NCBI RefSeq assembly: GCF_910592395.1
Contig: NC_088319.1
Coordinates: 4,028,001 to 4,092,000, forward strand
From: Lineus longissimus
Taxonomy: Eukaryota; Nemertea; Pilidiophora; Heteronemertea; Lineidae
Direction: 5' to 3'
DNA: 64,000 nt
Made by a program: the position numbers and the translations under genes. Of this stretch, positions 30,040 to 39,890 are shown piece by piece (position 1 is the first letter of the stretch; each line of letters begins with the position of its first letter). Below the pieces are notes generated by a model, which was not told the origin of the DNA, did no database searches, and was given only the letters and a program-made list of their open reading frames with translations.

Positions 30040-31913
30040 TCATGTTCGGGAGATTAACTTCTTCTTCTGGGTCCGTCTTTCCTTTGCAGCGGCCAACCAT
30101 TCGTCATAAGATTGTGCCGAATTCTCTGGGCAAAGCCACTGGCCGAAGTACGCCTTATGACCAGTGGTGGCATCTCTTTGTTTCCCACATTTTGAACAGA
30201 TCTTGTGCATCGTCTTCTTGATGTACTGCCTGGTTGGACTTCCCTTCCTTTTTCTGTAATATTGCTGGCTACGGGACGCTTCTTGTGCAGACCTCAACTG
30301 TGGAGCGGGAGGAAAGGCTGGCACTGGTCGCACTTGTTGAGCTGGCATCTGGGGTGCTGGGATCTCTGGATGGACTGGCATAGGACACATGAAAATTTGA
30401 GGGAACTGGAACTGCGGTGTGGTGCTTGGTCTTGGTGCTATCAGGATTGGTTGAGGCAAGTTCTGGCGTGGCTGGATTGGTAGAGGCAGGATCGGTAGAG
30501 GCAGGATCGGTAGAGGCAGGGTACATGCTGGTGTGGACACAGGGTTGCTGCTGCCTTGAGCTGCTGGTGCTGGCTTCTTCCTCTTCCGAACATTGAGACG
30601 AGCCATGCCAACGGTGTTCTGCGGCAGGTCAAAATGGTGCATCTGCTGTGCTGGGGTCTCTGGGTGAGTTTGCAGGAGCTCTTTTGGTTCTGGCAGTTGG
30701 TGAGTTTCTGTGGGTGCTGGGGCTGGGATAGTGATGGCTTGTGCGAGGACTTCTTTCTCTTTCCTCTTTTCACTTCTATGGTACCTGAAATTAATACGTG
30801 CAAGGTGTCAGGTGGCAGGCATGCAGTGGATACAAGTGTACAAGTGGACAGAATTGTGCAATGGAGTGCACATCCTAAAAGGTGGACAGGCCCAGTTTTC
30901 CCATGCAAGTGATTAGTTATGCAGGCTTCTTTCCCTTTTCTCTTGAATGGTACTTGAAGTTAACACATGCAAGGTGTTAGGTGACAGGCAGTGGATACAA
31001 GTGTACAAGTGGACAGAACTGTGCAATGGAGTGCACATCTTAAAAGGCGGACAATCCCTGTTGCCATGCAAGTGATTAGTTGTGCAGGCTATTGTACACA
31101 ATAACTCCATTAATTTAGAAACAAGCAAACTTACCATCTACTAAGAGTAGACGCATTTATCTCCATTAGTTGCAACCCAGTGTTGCCCATCACTCTGGGG
31201 TTGCCGATGATAACCTTTCTTATCTGTGTGTACTCTCTTGCCACCAGCGTCATTTGTTGGTTGATCTTATTGCCCTTCTTTACTGGAGATGGAAAGAGGT
31301 GACACAGCCTGATGACAATGGCTTCCATATAGCGGTTTGCATCTGGTTTCACGGCTGGCGCAGCATTCGGACCAAGGAAAGCTCTGAAAAAAAACAAGCG
31401 TACATGTAGAATTGGTAAAGTCTGGCCCAACATAGAAATATTGCTGACACATGTACCTAAAATTTTTAGGTTTTCTCTAGGTTGGCAGTGACTCAAAGTT
31501 TATTTTTTGTCTTGGTAGCACAAAATGACCCAGTTCAAAAAGTTAGTAGCACTCAATGCATTTTTCTATTACAATTTTGCAAATGCTGAAAAATTTTTAG
31601 TAGCACAGGGGGAAAACTTGGTATCATAGTGCTACCAACTGGTCTTAACTGCAAGATTTATTTACCTCTGAGTAGCCTCAGCTCCAGGTGCAACTTTGGA
31701 TTTGGCCTTGAACCGACCCTGCAGTGGTTCCTTCTGGTGTCGAATAGGTATTTTTGTTGGCCGCTTGTCATATTCTTCAAGGTCATTCCACAGATGAATG
31801 ACACTGTCAGCCTGTTCATTGGTCAGAGACAGCTTGTCCCGAAGGCCTATGAGAAAGCCAGCAAGGTTGTCCACTTTCCGAAATCCAGGAATATTCTTCT
31901 TGCACACCGACTC
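30040..31913 (-). pseudogene. 3' part of a second gene of the DUF6729-associated family (three exons)
   Basis: Three exons match the last three of the gene at 20733-25711: 31666-31913 (VDNLAGFLIGL, YDKRPTKIP, GRFKAKSKV), 31135-31383 (DANRYMEAIVIRLCH) and 30040-30784 (MHHFDLPQNTVGMA, RKRKGSPTRQY, and the zinc-ribbon-like CSKCGK...HKAYFGQWLCPE). Splice borders and intron phases are the same. The last exon has an insertion of P/L-rich repeats (LPILPLPILPLP). Its reading frame is open, without the stop seen in the other copy. No exons upstream of 31913 were found, so the copy is 5'-truncated, or earlier exons lie beyond unrecognised sequence. Function unknown. Confidence 0.65.
30757..31095. repeat. 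Tandem duplication of an exon border and intron (about 160 bp, two copies)
   Basis: The segment from the splice acceptor of the last exon (TATGGTACCTGAAATTAA...) through GGATACAAGTGTACAAGTGGACAG and CCATGCAAGTGATTAGTT is repeated directly, with about 90 percent identity, starting near 30935. It duplicates a degenerate acceptor inside the intron. Confidence 0.7.
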
Positions 31914-32029
31914 CTGAAAATGAACAGTAAACATGGTAAACATGGCATGAGGGTGTACAAATTCATTTAGATTCTGTAATCTTCTCATATTGGTAGACAA
32001 TGGTGTGATCTCATCAGGTCTCATGCATT

Positions 32030-33467
32030 AATGAAACAGGGTTCCGCAGTGCAAAAAAGGTCTAGATCAAGAGCAATGGGAGCACTCTAAAGGCCCAAGC
32101 CTCTTCTCCCTTTAAAAAGACCCCTTTTACCTTAAAAATACTCTTATACCTTCTCATTTTTGTGTACATTTCTGATCCTCTCATGCATTTGTCATGTATG
32201 TGCATATCGTGTACATTTTGTACAGGGTAAAATCTTTCCAACATTCCGACGAAATTTTTATGACTTTTTCGCAATCTTTTGAACCCAGAGTTAGGTACTT
32301 TTGTCTAAATACCTTTTTGAACAATCGCTAGCAAACTAGATCGCGATCAGAAGAATAATTTCAGAGAAATCGTTGATTTTATTCGTAGTTGTCAGAATAT
32401 CAGCTTTCAAATTGAAACCGGAAGCTACGTCATGATTTGTTTACTGTAAGAGAGCGTATGATTGGTTAGATTTTATGAAATTTTATGAATGTTCCTCTCT
32501 GATTTTATGCCAATCGTGGCTTTTCATTGGTCAACATTCATAAATATTTCATAAATATAAAACGAAAACATTGTGTGAGTCCATGCGCACTATGCCAGGT
32601 AGTCTGGGGTAGAAGATCAAGATAAAATCACAATTATTATTGCTGTATTCAACTAGTGTGGGCAAATCAGAATGCTTGGAAGGGATTAGCCACGCCAGTG
32701 ACTTCTAATCTGGGACTGGCATGTGATATTATGTTGTTGGTAACTTTAGCTTAAGGTTATGGATGCACATCGTGCTACATATTTGGTGCATGGCTAAGTG
32801 TTGGGGAGTATAATAAATTCTTTTCATTTGATGTAGATATCAAGAATTAGTGTTGCTGTCAACATGTATTTGATGATGTTAATCAGCATTACAGATATGA
32901 ATTCTGCTAACCTGTTTAACAGTGGCTTCTATCGTCAGTCTAGTCTTTTTGGGGGACTGGCATGGTTAGGGAAACCTGGAAAATATTTCAAACTTTCATC
33001 ATGCATCATTTTATGGATCATATTACGCAACACAGATTGTAGAGTTTTTAGCTCTTGACTGACTATATTTAGTGTTTGTTGTTGATAAAGTGGATGTCAA
33101 TGTGATAAACAACCTTAACTTTAATATGTGACCCGTCACAGCAAAATCAGGCGCATATCGCTCTGAGCTTGGCAGGTTGAGACGGACTGTTTGTTCATTT
33201 CTCTATTGTCTGCCTTTTGTGAAATACGAGCACACCTATTTCTTCCATTATCTCCTGGTGTCATTTAGGATCATCTTCTGTGCGACATGCGCCTGGTTTT
33301 GCTGTGACGGGTCACATATGATTCATTATTTGCCTGCTTGCTTGAGGCTATCTCACAGTGGGACTGACAAGTTCTTTAATTAAAGACGTTTACGGGCAGT
33401 AACTGACAAATTTCAGTACAAGTGGTTTACCTTTGCTTGTGTGGTCAATCATATAGCGTTTTCATTC
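32030..33467. other. Non-coding region with an imperfect inverted repeat and a MITE
   Basis: Imperfect arms TTTTATGAAATTTTATGAATGTT at 32471-32493 and AACATTCATAAATATTTCATAAA at about 32533-32557 form a hairpin. The MITE at 33127-33316 is listed separately. No gene recognised. Confidence 0.45.
33127..33316 (+). mobile_element. 190-bp mariner-type MITE, copy 1
   Basis: TIRs of about 34 bp start TGTGACCCGTCACAGCAAAA and are flanked by TA on both sides (33125-33126 and 33317-33318), the target duplication of Tc1/mariner elements. The same 190-bp element is found in opposite orientation at 50727-50916. Confidence 0.85.
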
Positions 33468-33650
33468 TCATTCAGTATTCCCTTCTGTATGATCAGGAAT
33501 GCATCTTTCTTGAATGACCAATGGTGTTCCATTTGTGTTGGACCAAAAAATTTGGTACAAATCAGGTTTGCCTGCCAGTATAGCTGTGACTGTGTGCATT
33601 GAGCCTCTGGCCATTGGCTGAATCAGGACTTTTACTTTAAGCGTATTCAT
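33468..33650 (-). other. Possible small coding exon
   Basis: A 60-residue open frame preceded by CTACTTGCAG|AATG, a plausible splice acceptor, on the same strand and downstream of the coiled-coil exon. The product is not recognised. It may be an alternative last exon, or chance. Confidence 0.25.
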
Positions 33651-33741
33651 TCTGCAAGTAGAAATGATACGGACTGGTTAAAAAGATTTCAGAATCGAAT
33701 GGATTACAAGTCAGACTTAGAAACAAAATCATTTCTATAGC

Positions 33742-33747
33742 TTTATT
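33742..33747 (-). terminator. AATAAA polyadenylation signal overlapping the stop codon
   Basis: Minus strand TGC AAA TAA AGC: the stop TAA lies inside AATAAA. This would allow the long form of the coiled-coil transcript to end here. Confidence 0.4.
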
Positions 33748-34780
33748 TGCAAGATATACTTGATTTGACTGTGTATGTAAACACAGTTGTTTTGTACTCT
33801 CCTACTGAGGCAATCACTGGTGCAATGTTACTGGTGGGTACTTCCAATGAAATCATCTCCAACACACACCTGCGCATTCCAACTGAGAAAACACCATCGC
33901 ATGACTTAGTTGATGGCCTACTTGAACCCACTTCCAGTGCTATCCGACTATTGAGAAAAGCAACTTCATCAGACAGTTTTTGTATTTCTGCAATCGATGA
34001 TTCCTTATCTGTTTCAACCCGGCGCTTAAAATAGCTTTTGTTCCTCTTCTCTTTTCTGACATCTTCCCCCAATTCCTTAATATTGGCAACCAATGTCTTC
34101 TTCTCCTCCTGAACAGTTTCTAACTGACACTTTAGTTCCTTGACTTGACTCCTAAGTTCCTCGACTTCGATATCTGCGGCAGTCTCAACCATGTGTAAAG
34201 ACTCCTCAAGCTCATCAATCTTATCATCTTTTCTTTGTTCTCTTTCACGTACATTTCGAGGTTTATATTTGATCTTTTCAGCATCAATACCTTCTTTCAC
34301 TGACAAACAAGCTCTTTTCAAATGGCCCAAATGTTTTTCCTTCTTTTCAATTTCATGACTTAGGAGATTGGAATGTTTTGGTATTTCAAGAGACTCGCCC
34401 TCAAGTTCATCCGAAGCACTAACTTGAAAAACAAACACTGAGTTATCAAGGTCTAGCTTTTCTTTGTCCTTACGCAGTACATTCAGTTCATCACGTTTTT
34501 TCCTCAGTTGACAAACGCAAGTTTCAATTTCAGCAGAAGAGACGGTCTCTGAGATCCCTGCTACCGTCCTGATCCAACTAGTCCACACCTCGAGTTGAAT
34601 CGGGCTGTTATGGCGCTCCTTACTTTTAACAAAACGGAAGATGTCGAAAATAAGTCCATTGAAAACAATGTCAGGAGACTGCAACTCATTGTTGACCAGT
34701 GAATCCTCAGTGATGTTCGCCAGTGTGGCAAACTGGCCAAGTCCAGTAGTCTTTGGCTTCTTTCCCTTCTTCTTCACCAT
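33743..34780 (-). CDS. Coiled-coil protein exon, function unknown
   Basis: A 345-codon ORF starting MVKKKGKKPK. Residues about 95-285 are highly charged and predicted by eye as coiled coil (KKEKHLGHLK, DDKIDELEESL, EVEELRSQVKELKC). The segment VGMRRCVLEMISLEVPTSNIAPVI resembles a conserved block of uncharacterised invertebrate proteins that continue into a DDE-like region in other genomes; that is recollection, not proof. The ATG is preceded within 14 bases by TTGATTTCAG, so a 5' non-coding exon is likely. A donor-like site (GTAGGAG) follows the conserved block, so the last 20 or so residues may be intron-derived readthrough. AATAAA overlaps the stop codon. Confidence 0.55.
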   Translation of the reverse strand: MVKKKGKKPKTTGLGQFATLANITEDSLVNNELQSPDIVFNGLIFDIFRFVKSKERHNSPIQLEVWTSWIRTVAGISETVSSAEIETCVCQLRKKRDELNVLRKDKEKLDLDNSVFVFQVSASDELEGESLEIPKHSNLLSHEIEKKEKHLGHLKRACLSVKEGIDAEKIKYKPRNVREREQRKDDKIDELEESLHMVETAADIEVEELRSQVKELKCQLETVQEEKKTLVANIKELGEDVRKEKRNKSYFKRRVETDKESSIAEIQKLSDEVAFLNSRIALEVGSSRPSTKSCDGVFSVGMRRCVLEMISLEVPTSNIAPVIASVGEYKTTVFTYTVKSSISCK

Positions 34781-34799
34781 GTTAGTTTAGGAGTCTGAA

Positions 34800-36336
34800 A
34801 TCAAAATCAATCATTGATGGGTCAACAGTATCTCAAAGTAGAATACATATCTAAACATAGGAGTTGTACTATATTAATACCTGGTACGGTACTTAAATGC
34901 TGAAACAGAGTATAGGCCCTTAAGTAGGTTGATAGAGGTACATAGGCCCACCCTAAGATGATGTGGAATCAATTTTGCTTAGTATTTAAACTTACACTAG
35001 CTATAGAATGCTTTAGCAGTGGTTGCAAATATTGTCGATCGATATGCCACGGTCCACCATTCCAAGGAATAAATTCAAAGTTTCTGAAAACATGAACAAG
35101 TAAATTCAAATTAGATATGACCATGTTATGGGAGTCTATAGGCAGCAGCCAGGTTAAAAAGGTAGGCAAGATTAACTTATTAAGTTACCCAAAATCACCA
35201 ATAGGGGTTTCTCCTATCTCACAGTAGGCCTATATCAAAAATGTTAACGCTTGCCCCAGGAATAATATTTATTGCTAAATAAAAGATGACACAGTCCTCT
35301 AATCAACTGTAACTGTGCACATTAGTCACAAGAAGACCACCAATTTGACCCCCAGCTCTTGCCTATAGTCCCCCTTTAACAACCAATTAGCATCGCCTAT
35401 AGTCCCCCTTTAACAACCAATTAGCATCTATAATTGATCAATTAAATTAGCCCATTACATTGACAAGAAGGGACAAGAATGAATGAAAACAGCAAGATTT
35501 TGCACACTCAACACTAAATCTTTGCATTCCATATGAAGTATTCCTCATTATATTTTGTTTCAGCGTTAAAATGCTAAGAAATTGCCATGAAATAACAAGT
35601 TTCAAGAAAACTGACTGCCTTTTGTTTGTTTATTTATAAAAAGCCGTCTCAACCCCCTTGTCAGGAATTATAATAGCATCGCCAAACGGAGTGAACCTAT
35701 CAGAGACGCGGAAATGGTCACGTGACGTCACGTCACGTCATCGGGCCGTCGCTCACAATGGTATCGCCCGTCTCATTTCCTCGTGCGTACATTTTTTCAT
35801 TTCTTCTCGGGGCGCTGACATAGGCAACTTCAAAGGCCGGATTATGTATGAAGATGACTAAAAAACTTTACCTAAGGTTGATATTTATGATCTTAGACAT
35901 CTTATTAAACTTACCGATAGGTTTATTTCAAGTCCGCATCACAATTTTGGGAAAAAATCGCGACTTTAACAAGCTGACGATCATATCTCTGGTAATAATT
36001 TATGCATTTGGAAAATTTGAAATTATGGGATGGCGCGGAATACCTCATCTGATTGGTTGTAAAATTCTAGAGTATTGTGACGTATCATTTCCTGGTAATC
36101 CCAAAAATAGATCGCTATATTGAATGAAATTTTGAGGCGTATTTTGTTGCGTCGCGCGTAATGTATCGCGCTGTACATCGCGATCCGACGTCATAGCGGG
36201 GTTTGTGGTATAGCTAGCTACAGCTCTTCAAATTTGTATCTTTGTATGACATGATAATGTAAGTGAGAATATGAGGGGGAGATATTGGCTTGATTGTAGA
36301 GTATAATGATTATGGTCGGATATTTTATAGAATTGG
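34800..36336. other. Non-coding region with a candidate promoter
   Basis: A 34-bp tandem duplication (GCCTATAGTCCCCCTTTAAC...) lies at 35361-35428. At 35716-35742 the sequence GGTCACGTGACGTCACGTCACGTCA combines an E-box CACGTG with a CRE, in a more GC-rich patch; it lies upstream of the coiled-coil exon and could be its promoter. No coding region recognised. Confidence 0.35.
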
Positions 36337-37492
36337 CTAGAAATATGACAAAGCTGTATATATTATTTTATGATCAGACCAATAATTGTCTATGACATCG
36401 ACTATATCAATATTGTTTGATAGTGTGGTATTGGTGAAGATGAGGTCTAACTTTGAGTCATAATTTGTGGTGTTTTTTGTCATGTCAGTTCGGCAAACGT
36501 CAAAATTCGGCAGCGATGCCGTCTGAGGCAACCGTTGCCGTAAAGTGACACTTCCGGTGAAAATTGTATTTGAGTAAGTGTATTAGATTTGAACCTCCAT
36601 CAGTTGGTCTGACGCCACATTTCAGTGGAGGCCATTCTGAAAATTGAGAATTTTCAAAAATGCGTGGATAGACTTACATTTCCTTGGGTAAATATTTAGA
36701 TCAATACCAGCCGCCCCCTATTAATCTATAATGGAACCCCCGATCGGCAGCGCTCGGCCCCGAAGTTATCCCGAAGCTGAGGGATGCTGCGTGAGGCATC
36801 CGAGGGATGCCGTATAAAGCAACCGTTGCCGTTAACAGCAACGGGGGATTCCTCGAACGGCATCGCTGCCGAATTTTGACGTTTGCCGAACTGATGTGTT
36901 GTGTGAAATGAAAACCTTGTTTCATGTAGGTTTCTAACTTGTCGTTGTAGTCTTCAGTATTGGCTATCGACTACATGTTGAAATCTCCCATGATGATGTA
37001 TCTTTCTGTTGGTTCATATGTTGAAAGGAATTCTTGTAGTCTATACACCTTTCCAGAAATGGGGCGCTGAGTGTCCGAAATAGTGATGTCATAAGGGGAA
37101 ACGAGGCCTTATGGTGGAGGGACAAAGGAGATAGTCATGGTTGACCAACACACTTGAATGCCTTTGATGACGGACAAGGGGGGAAAAGTTAGTTCCAATG
37201 CAAGCCACCAATTTCGGGAAGCATGTATAGACCAGGTTTTGAATGTGCAACTTGGTGCTACATAGATTGCAATGACATGGATTACTGTGTGGGAGTTTTT
37301 AGGATGGATGCATATAGATATTGATTCAAATTCGTTGCTGGTGATAAATTGTTTCTTCATTATTTTTATATCGTTCTTGACATAAATCATGAGACCATGA
37401 GGTGGTCTTTGCATACGGCTGGCAATATTTTGGTCATTGTGTACAAGTTGGAGGTCATTGATGGAATAGTGCTCGTCAGTATCAGATCGTTG
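36337..37492 (-). pseudogene. Helitron endonuclease domain 2 (motifs kept, interrupted by a MITE and a stop)
   Basis: Follows endonuclease domain 1 in the same direction. Recognisable AP-endonuclease-like pieces are: KIAYHNARS at its start (about 37590), QRPPHGLMIYVKND (about 37370-37410), YIIMGDFN (about 36980), LDLIFTN (about 36450) and YWSDHKIIYTAL at the end. Thus the GDFN and SDH catalytic motifs are intact. A TAG at 36971-36973 directly after GDFNM, shifts near 37110-37140 and the MITE at 36486-36893 interrupt it. In Helitrons with endonuclease this domain forms the C-terminus of the RepHel protein. Confidence 0.7.
36486..36893. mobile_element. 408-bp MITE with perfect 37-bp TIRs and ATGT target duplication
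   Basis: The left end CAGTTCGGCAAACGTC and the right end, its inverse, agree perfectly over at least 37 bp (to GATGCCGT). ATGT occurs at 36482-36485 and again at 36894-36897. The insertion splits the Helitron endonuclease frame between FTQH and MTKN, so the empty site can be read directly. No coding capacity. Confidence 0.88.
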
Positions 37493-38531
37493 TTATCGTG
37501 TTTCAGCTGATGCAACAACTGATGCAGCAGTTATGTTTGGATCGAGCTTGATATCATTAAAGTGTACATGGACAGATCTAGCATTGTGGTAGGCAATTTT
37601 CAATAGATTTGATGGCTGAAAAGACAGGGCTGTTTGTATTATTTTATGATTTGACCAAGTCTGGTCAACTACACGCAGTGAGTAAATGTATTGGGACTTC
37701 AATTGATTGGTGAACATCAAATCTAATTCCGCATGTGGACATTTGTAAACTTTTTTCTTCTTTTTTGTGCTTGTTTCATCATTTATTTGATAGGCTGCTA
37801 ACATACCATTATCCAATTGTGTAAATTGATGTTCATCCCTTTTGGATTGTTTTGGCAGACCTTTTGTGGTTGGTTCTCCAATATGTTGTTCTAATTCATA
37901 TTTCTGCATCATAATGGTTTGCAAGTCATTCTGGTACATGTTGATCACTAACTTGTTCGCCTTCACTGAATCTGGATCATTAGCTAGTACTGTCTTGTCT
38001 ATGTTATTGAAATTTCCAACGATAAAGAATTTATCTAATTGTTGGTATGGCAAAAGGCAAGCATGCAGATTATTTATTAGTGTTGGCCAAGTGGAATTTG
38101 GATACACATTTATGAAGAGAAGATAGAATTGTTCAGATGAGTTGGATTGTGGAGGCTGTAAGTGTAGGAGGATTGATTCAAATGTCTGTTCGATTGGTAG
38201 TTGTGTCCAAGACAGTGATGTCATTTTTTATGTGCAGCATTATTCCATGCTTTGGTCTGAAGATATTGTCTGTTGGTGGGTGATCATTACGTACAAGTTT
38301 GAAATTTGGCAAGGCATATGTTTCAGAGTGATCAGAATGTTTCAGCTGAGAATTTGCTAGTGCAATGACAGATGCTGTTGTGATAGTTTGACTTTGTTTA
38401 AGCTCACTGAAATGATCATACACTGCAGTAGCATCATTGAAGACAATGGTTAGTTGTTTTCCCTGATAGACAGGTGTGTAGCATAAAGAGAGTTTGCCTT
38501 TCTGTTTCATCAATCTCATGTACTTCATCAC
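37493..38531 (-). pseudogene. Helitron endonuclease domain 1 (catalytic motifs altered)
   Basis: Two open stretches (38178-38531 and 37493-38224) joined by a shift or stop near 38200. Starts with the helicase-to-endonuclease linker LCYTPVYQGKQLTIVFND, then NFKLVRNDHPP, FRPKHGIMLHIKND, FESILLHLQPP, FFIVGNFNNID, ELDLMFTN and WSNHKIIQTALSF. Compared with the family, GDFN is GNFN and SDH is SNH, so two catalytic positions are Asn in place of Asp. Directly afterwards a second endonuclease domain begins (KIAYHNARSVHVHFNDIK). The domain is probably inactive. The relation to the Helitron is shown by the adjacent helicase motif HYVALSRVRSIDDLYIV. Confidence 0.72.
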
Positions 38532-38537
38532 TTTGGA

Positions 38538-39890
38538 TTATTGCGATATGGCATTTTCGTTGAGGTCAACGATGTACAAGTCATCGATGGATCGGACTCG
38601 ACTCAAGGCAACATAATGTGAATGTTTCATTAAATTTGTTGGTGTTGTTTTAAGTACTTGGTCAGTGTTCATGTTAACCACCAGCTTTTTAAATGTGTGC
38701 GGAGTGTACAGTTCTCGCATTGCTGGGTTTCAAGGGAAATTGACTTCTCATGACGGTGTGATGCTGTCCCCATAGGAATTGACGTTTGATTGCGAATATT
38801 GGTGTCCATGATTTTTCGATGGGATCTGAGTACAGGGAGCGATTTGTTGCTCTTCTCTAGTGTCCAATCTTTGCTTCTTCAAATTGAACCCATATAATGG
38901 AATGATTTTTTACAACGTCTTTAAATTCGATATATTTTACAATGCAGGATGAGCCATTGACAATGCCGTCTTCTATTATACAAGTTATTATACGTTTCAA
39001 GTTCTTACTGCCCATTTCTCATCTCATATGCCCGAATCACAAAATTTGCAACTTCTTTGGCAAATTCGCCCTTGGTTAACATAATCTGGAGTCTCTCCTC
39101 ATCGTCACTTGGTTCAACAATGTCAATTTTGCTATACAAATGTCTTCTACTGACAGCATACAAAGGGCACACACAAAGAAAGTGGACCTCACTCTCAACG
39201 CCATCGTTACACACTGGACAAGTACGCCTTTCCACTGGTAGATTTCTATATCTTCCCAGTTCAATGTTTATCGGGAATGAACCATTTCTTAGACGCGCAA
39301 TGGCTGACCTCTCTCGTTTTGATAGTCTAGCTTTTACATATGGTTCTGCGCCAAACACAGTCTTCAGTGTTTTATACGTTCTTAAGCTTAGGCATTTCAT
39401 TCAGTTGTTTCTGCCAGTTATCAATATACTTTGTTAGCATGACTCTTCTATATCAGAGTTAATTGTTGTTGAATATGTTAAAGAGACAGCGATGTTGAGT
39501 GTCCTTTGGAGATTTGCCGAGGCTTTATGTGTGTCTATTGTTTTTAGAATGTCGTATATCTTTTGTTTTTGTTTTTCAGAAACATTTGTTATGAGAACAT
39601 CATGTGCATCTATTGTTACTTTCGTGGTGGTTGCTTTTTCGTAAATGTTACTGTTGTGTGTATCAACCAATCTATTAAGCAAGAATATGTGAGGTACATC
39701 TTCAGGATAATTTGTATCATTTGTGGTGATCATGCTTGTTTTCAATTGAGACAAGTCATTATATCCGCACTTTCGGAGAAAGTATCCGCACTTTCGGAGA
39801 AAGTTCGGATATATTGTTTTTATCAGGATTGTCCGTCCGACCGTCTGGCCGTCGGTCCGTCTGTATGTCCCACTCTTGTGACCTCTACAT
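38538..39890 (-). pseudogene. Helitron helicase, middle and C-terminal part, copy C
   Basis: From right to left: NDTNYPEDVPHIFLLNRLVD (about 39650-39740), the KQKQKIYDILKTID stretch, an inserted LINE fragment (38976-39443), then the IWVQFEEAKIG equivalent, and HYVALSRVRSIDDLYIVD (38550-38620), helicase motif VI of Pif1-like enzymes. An 8-bp deletion (CCACCTTG on the plus strand, present at about 45631 in copy A) shifts the frame before KKLVVNMNTDQV. The same deletion and LINE are in copy B, so B and C share an ancestor that A does not. Confidence 0.75.
38976..39443 (-). mobile_element. 5'-truncated LINE insertion in helicase copy C, with TCTTCTA target duplication
   Basis: A 468-bp insertion flanked by TCTTCTA at 38969-38975 and 39444-39450; copy A of the helicase has the empty site. 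It encodes the end of a LINE ORF2 (about 130 residues) with the terminal cysteine/histidine motif CPVCNDGVESEVHFLCVCPLY. Truncation at the 5' side and a 7-bp duplication fit target-primed reverse transcription. Confidence 0.85.
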
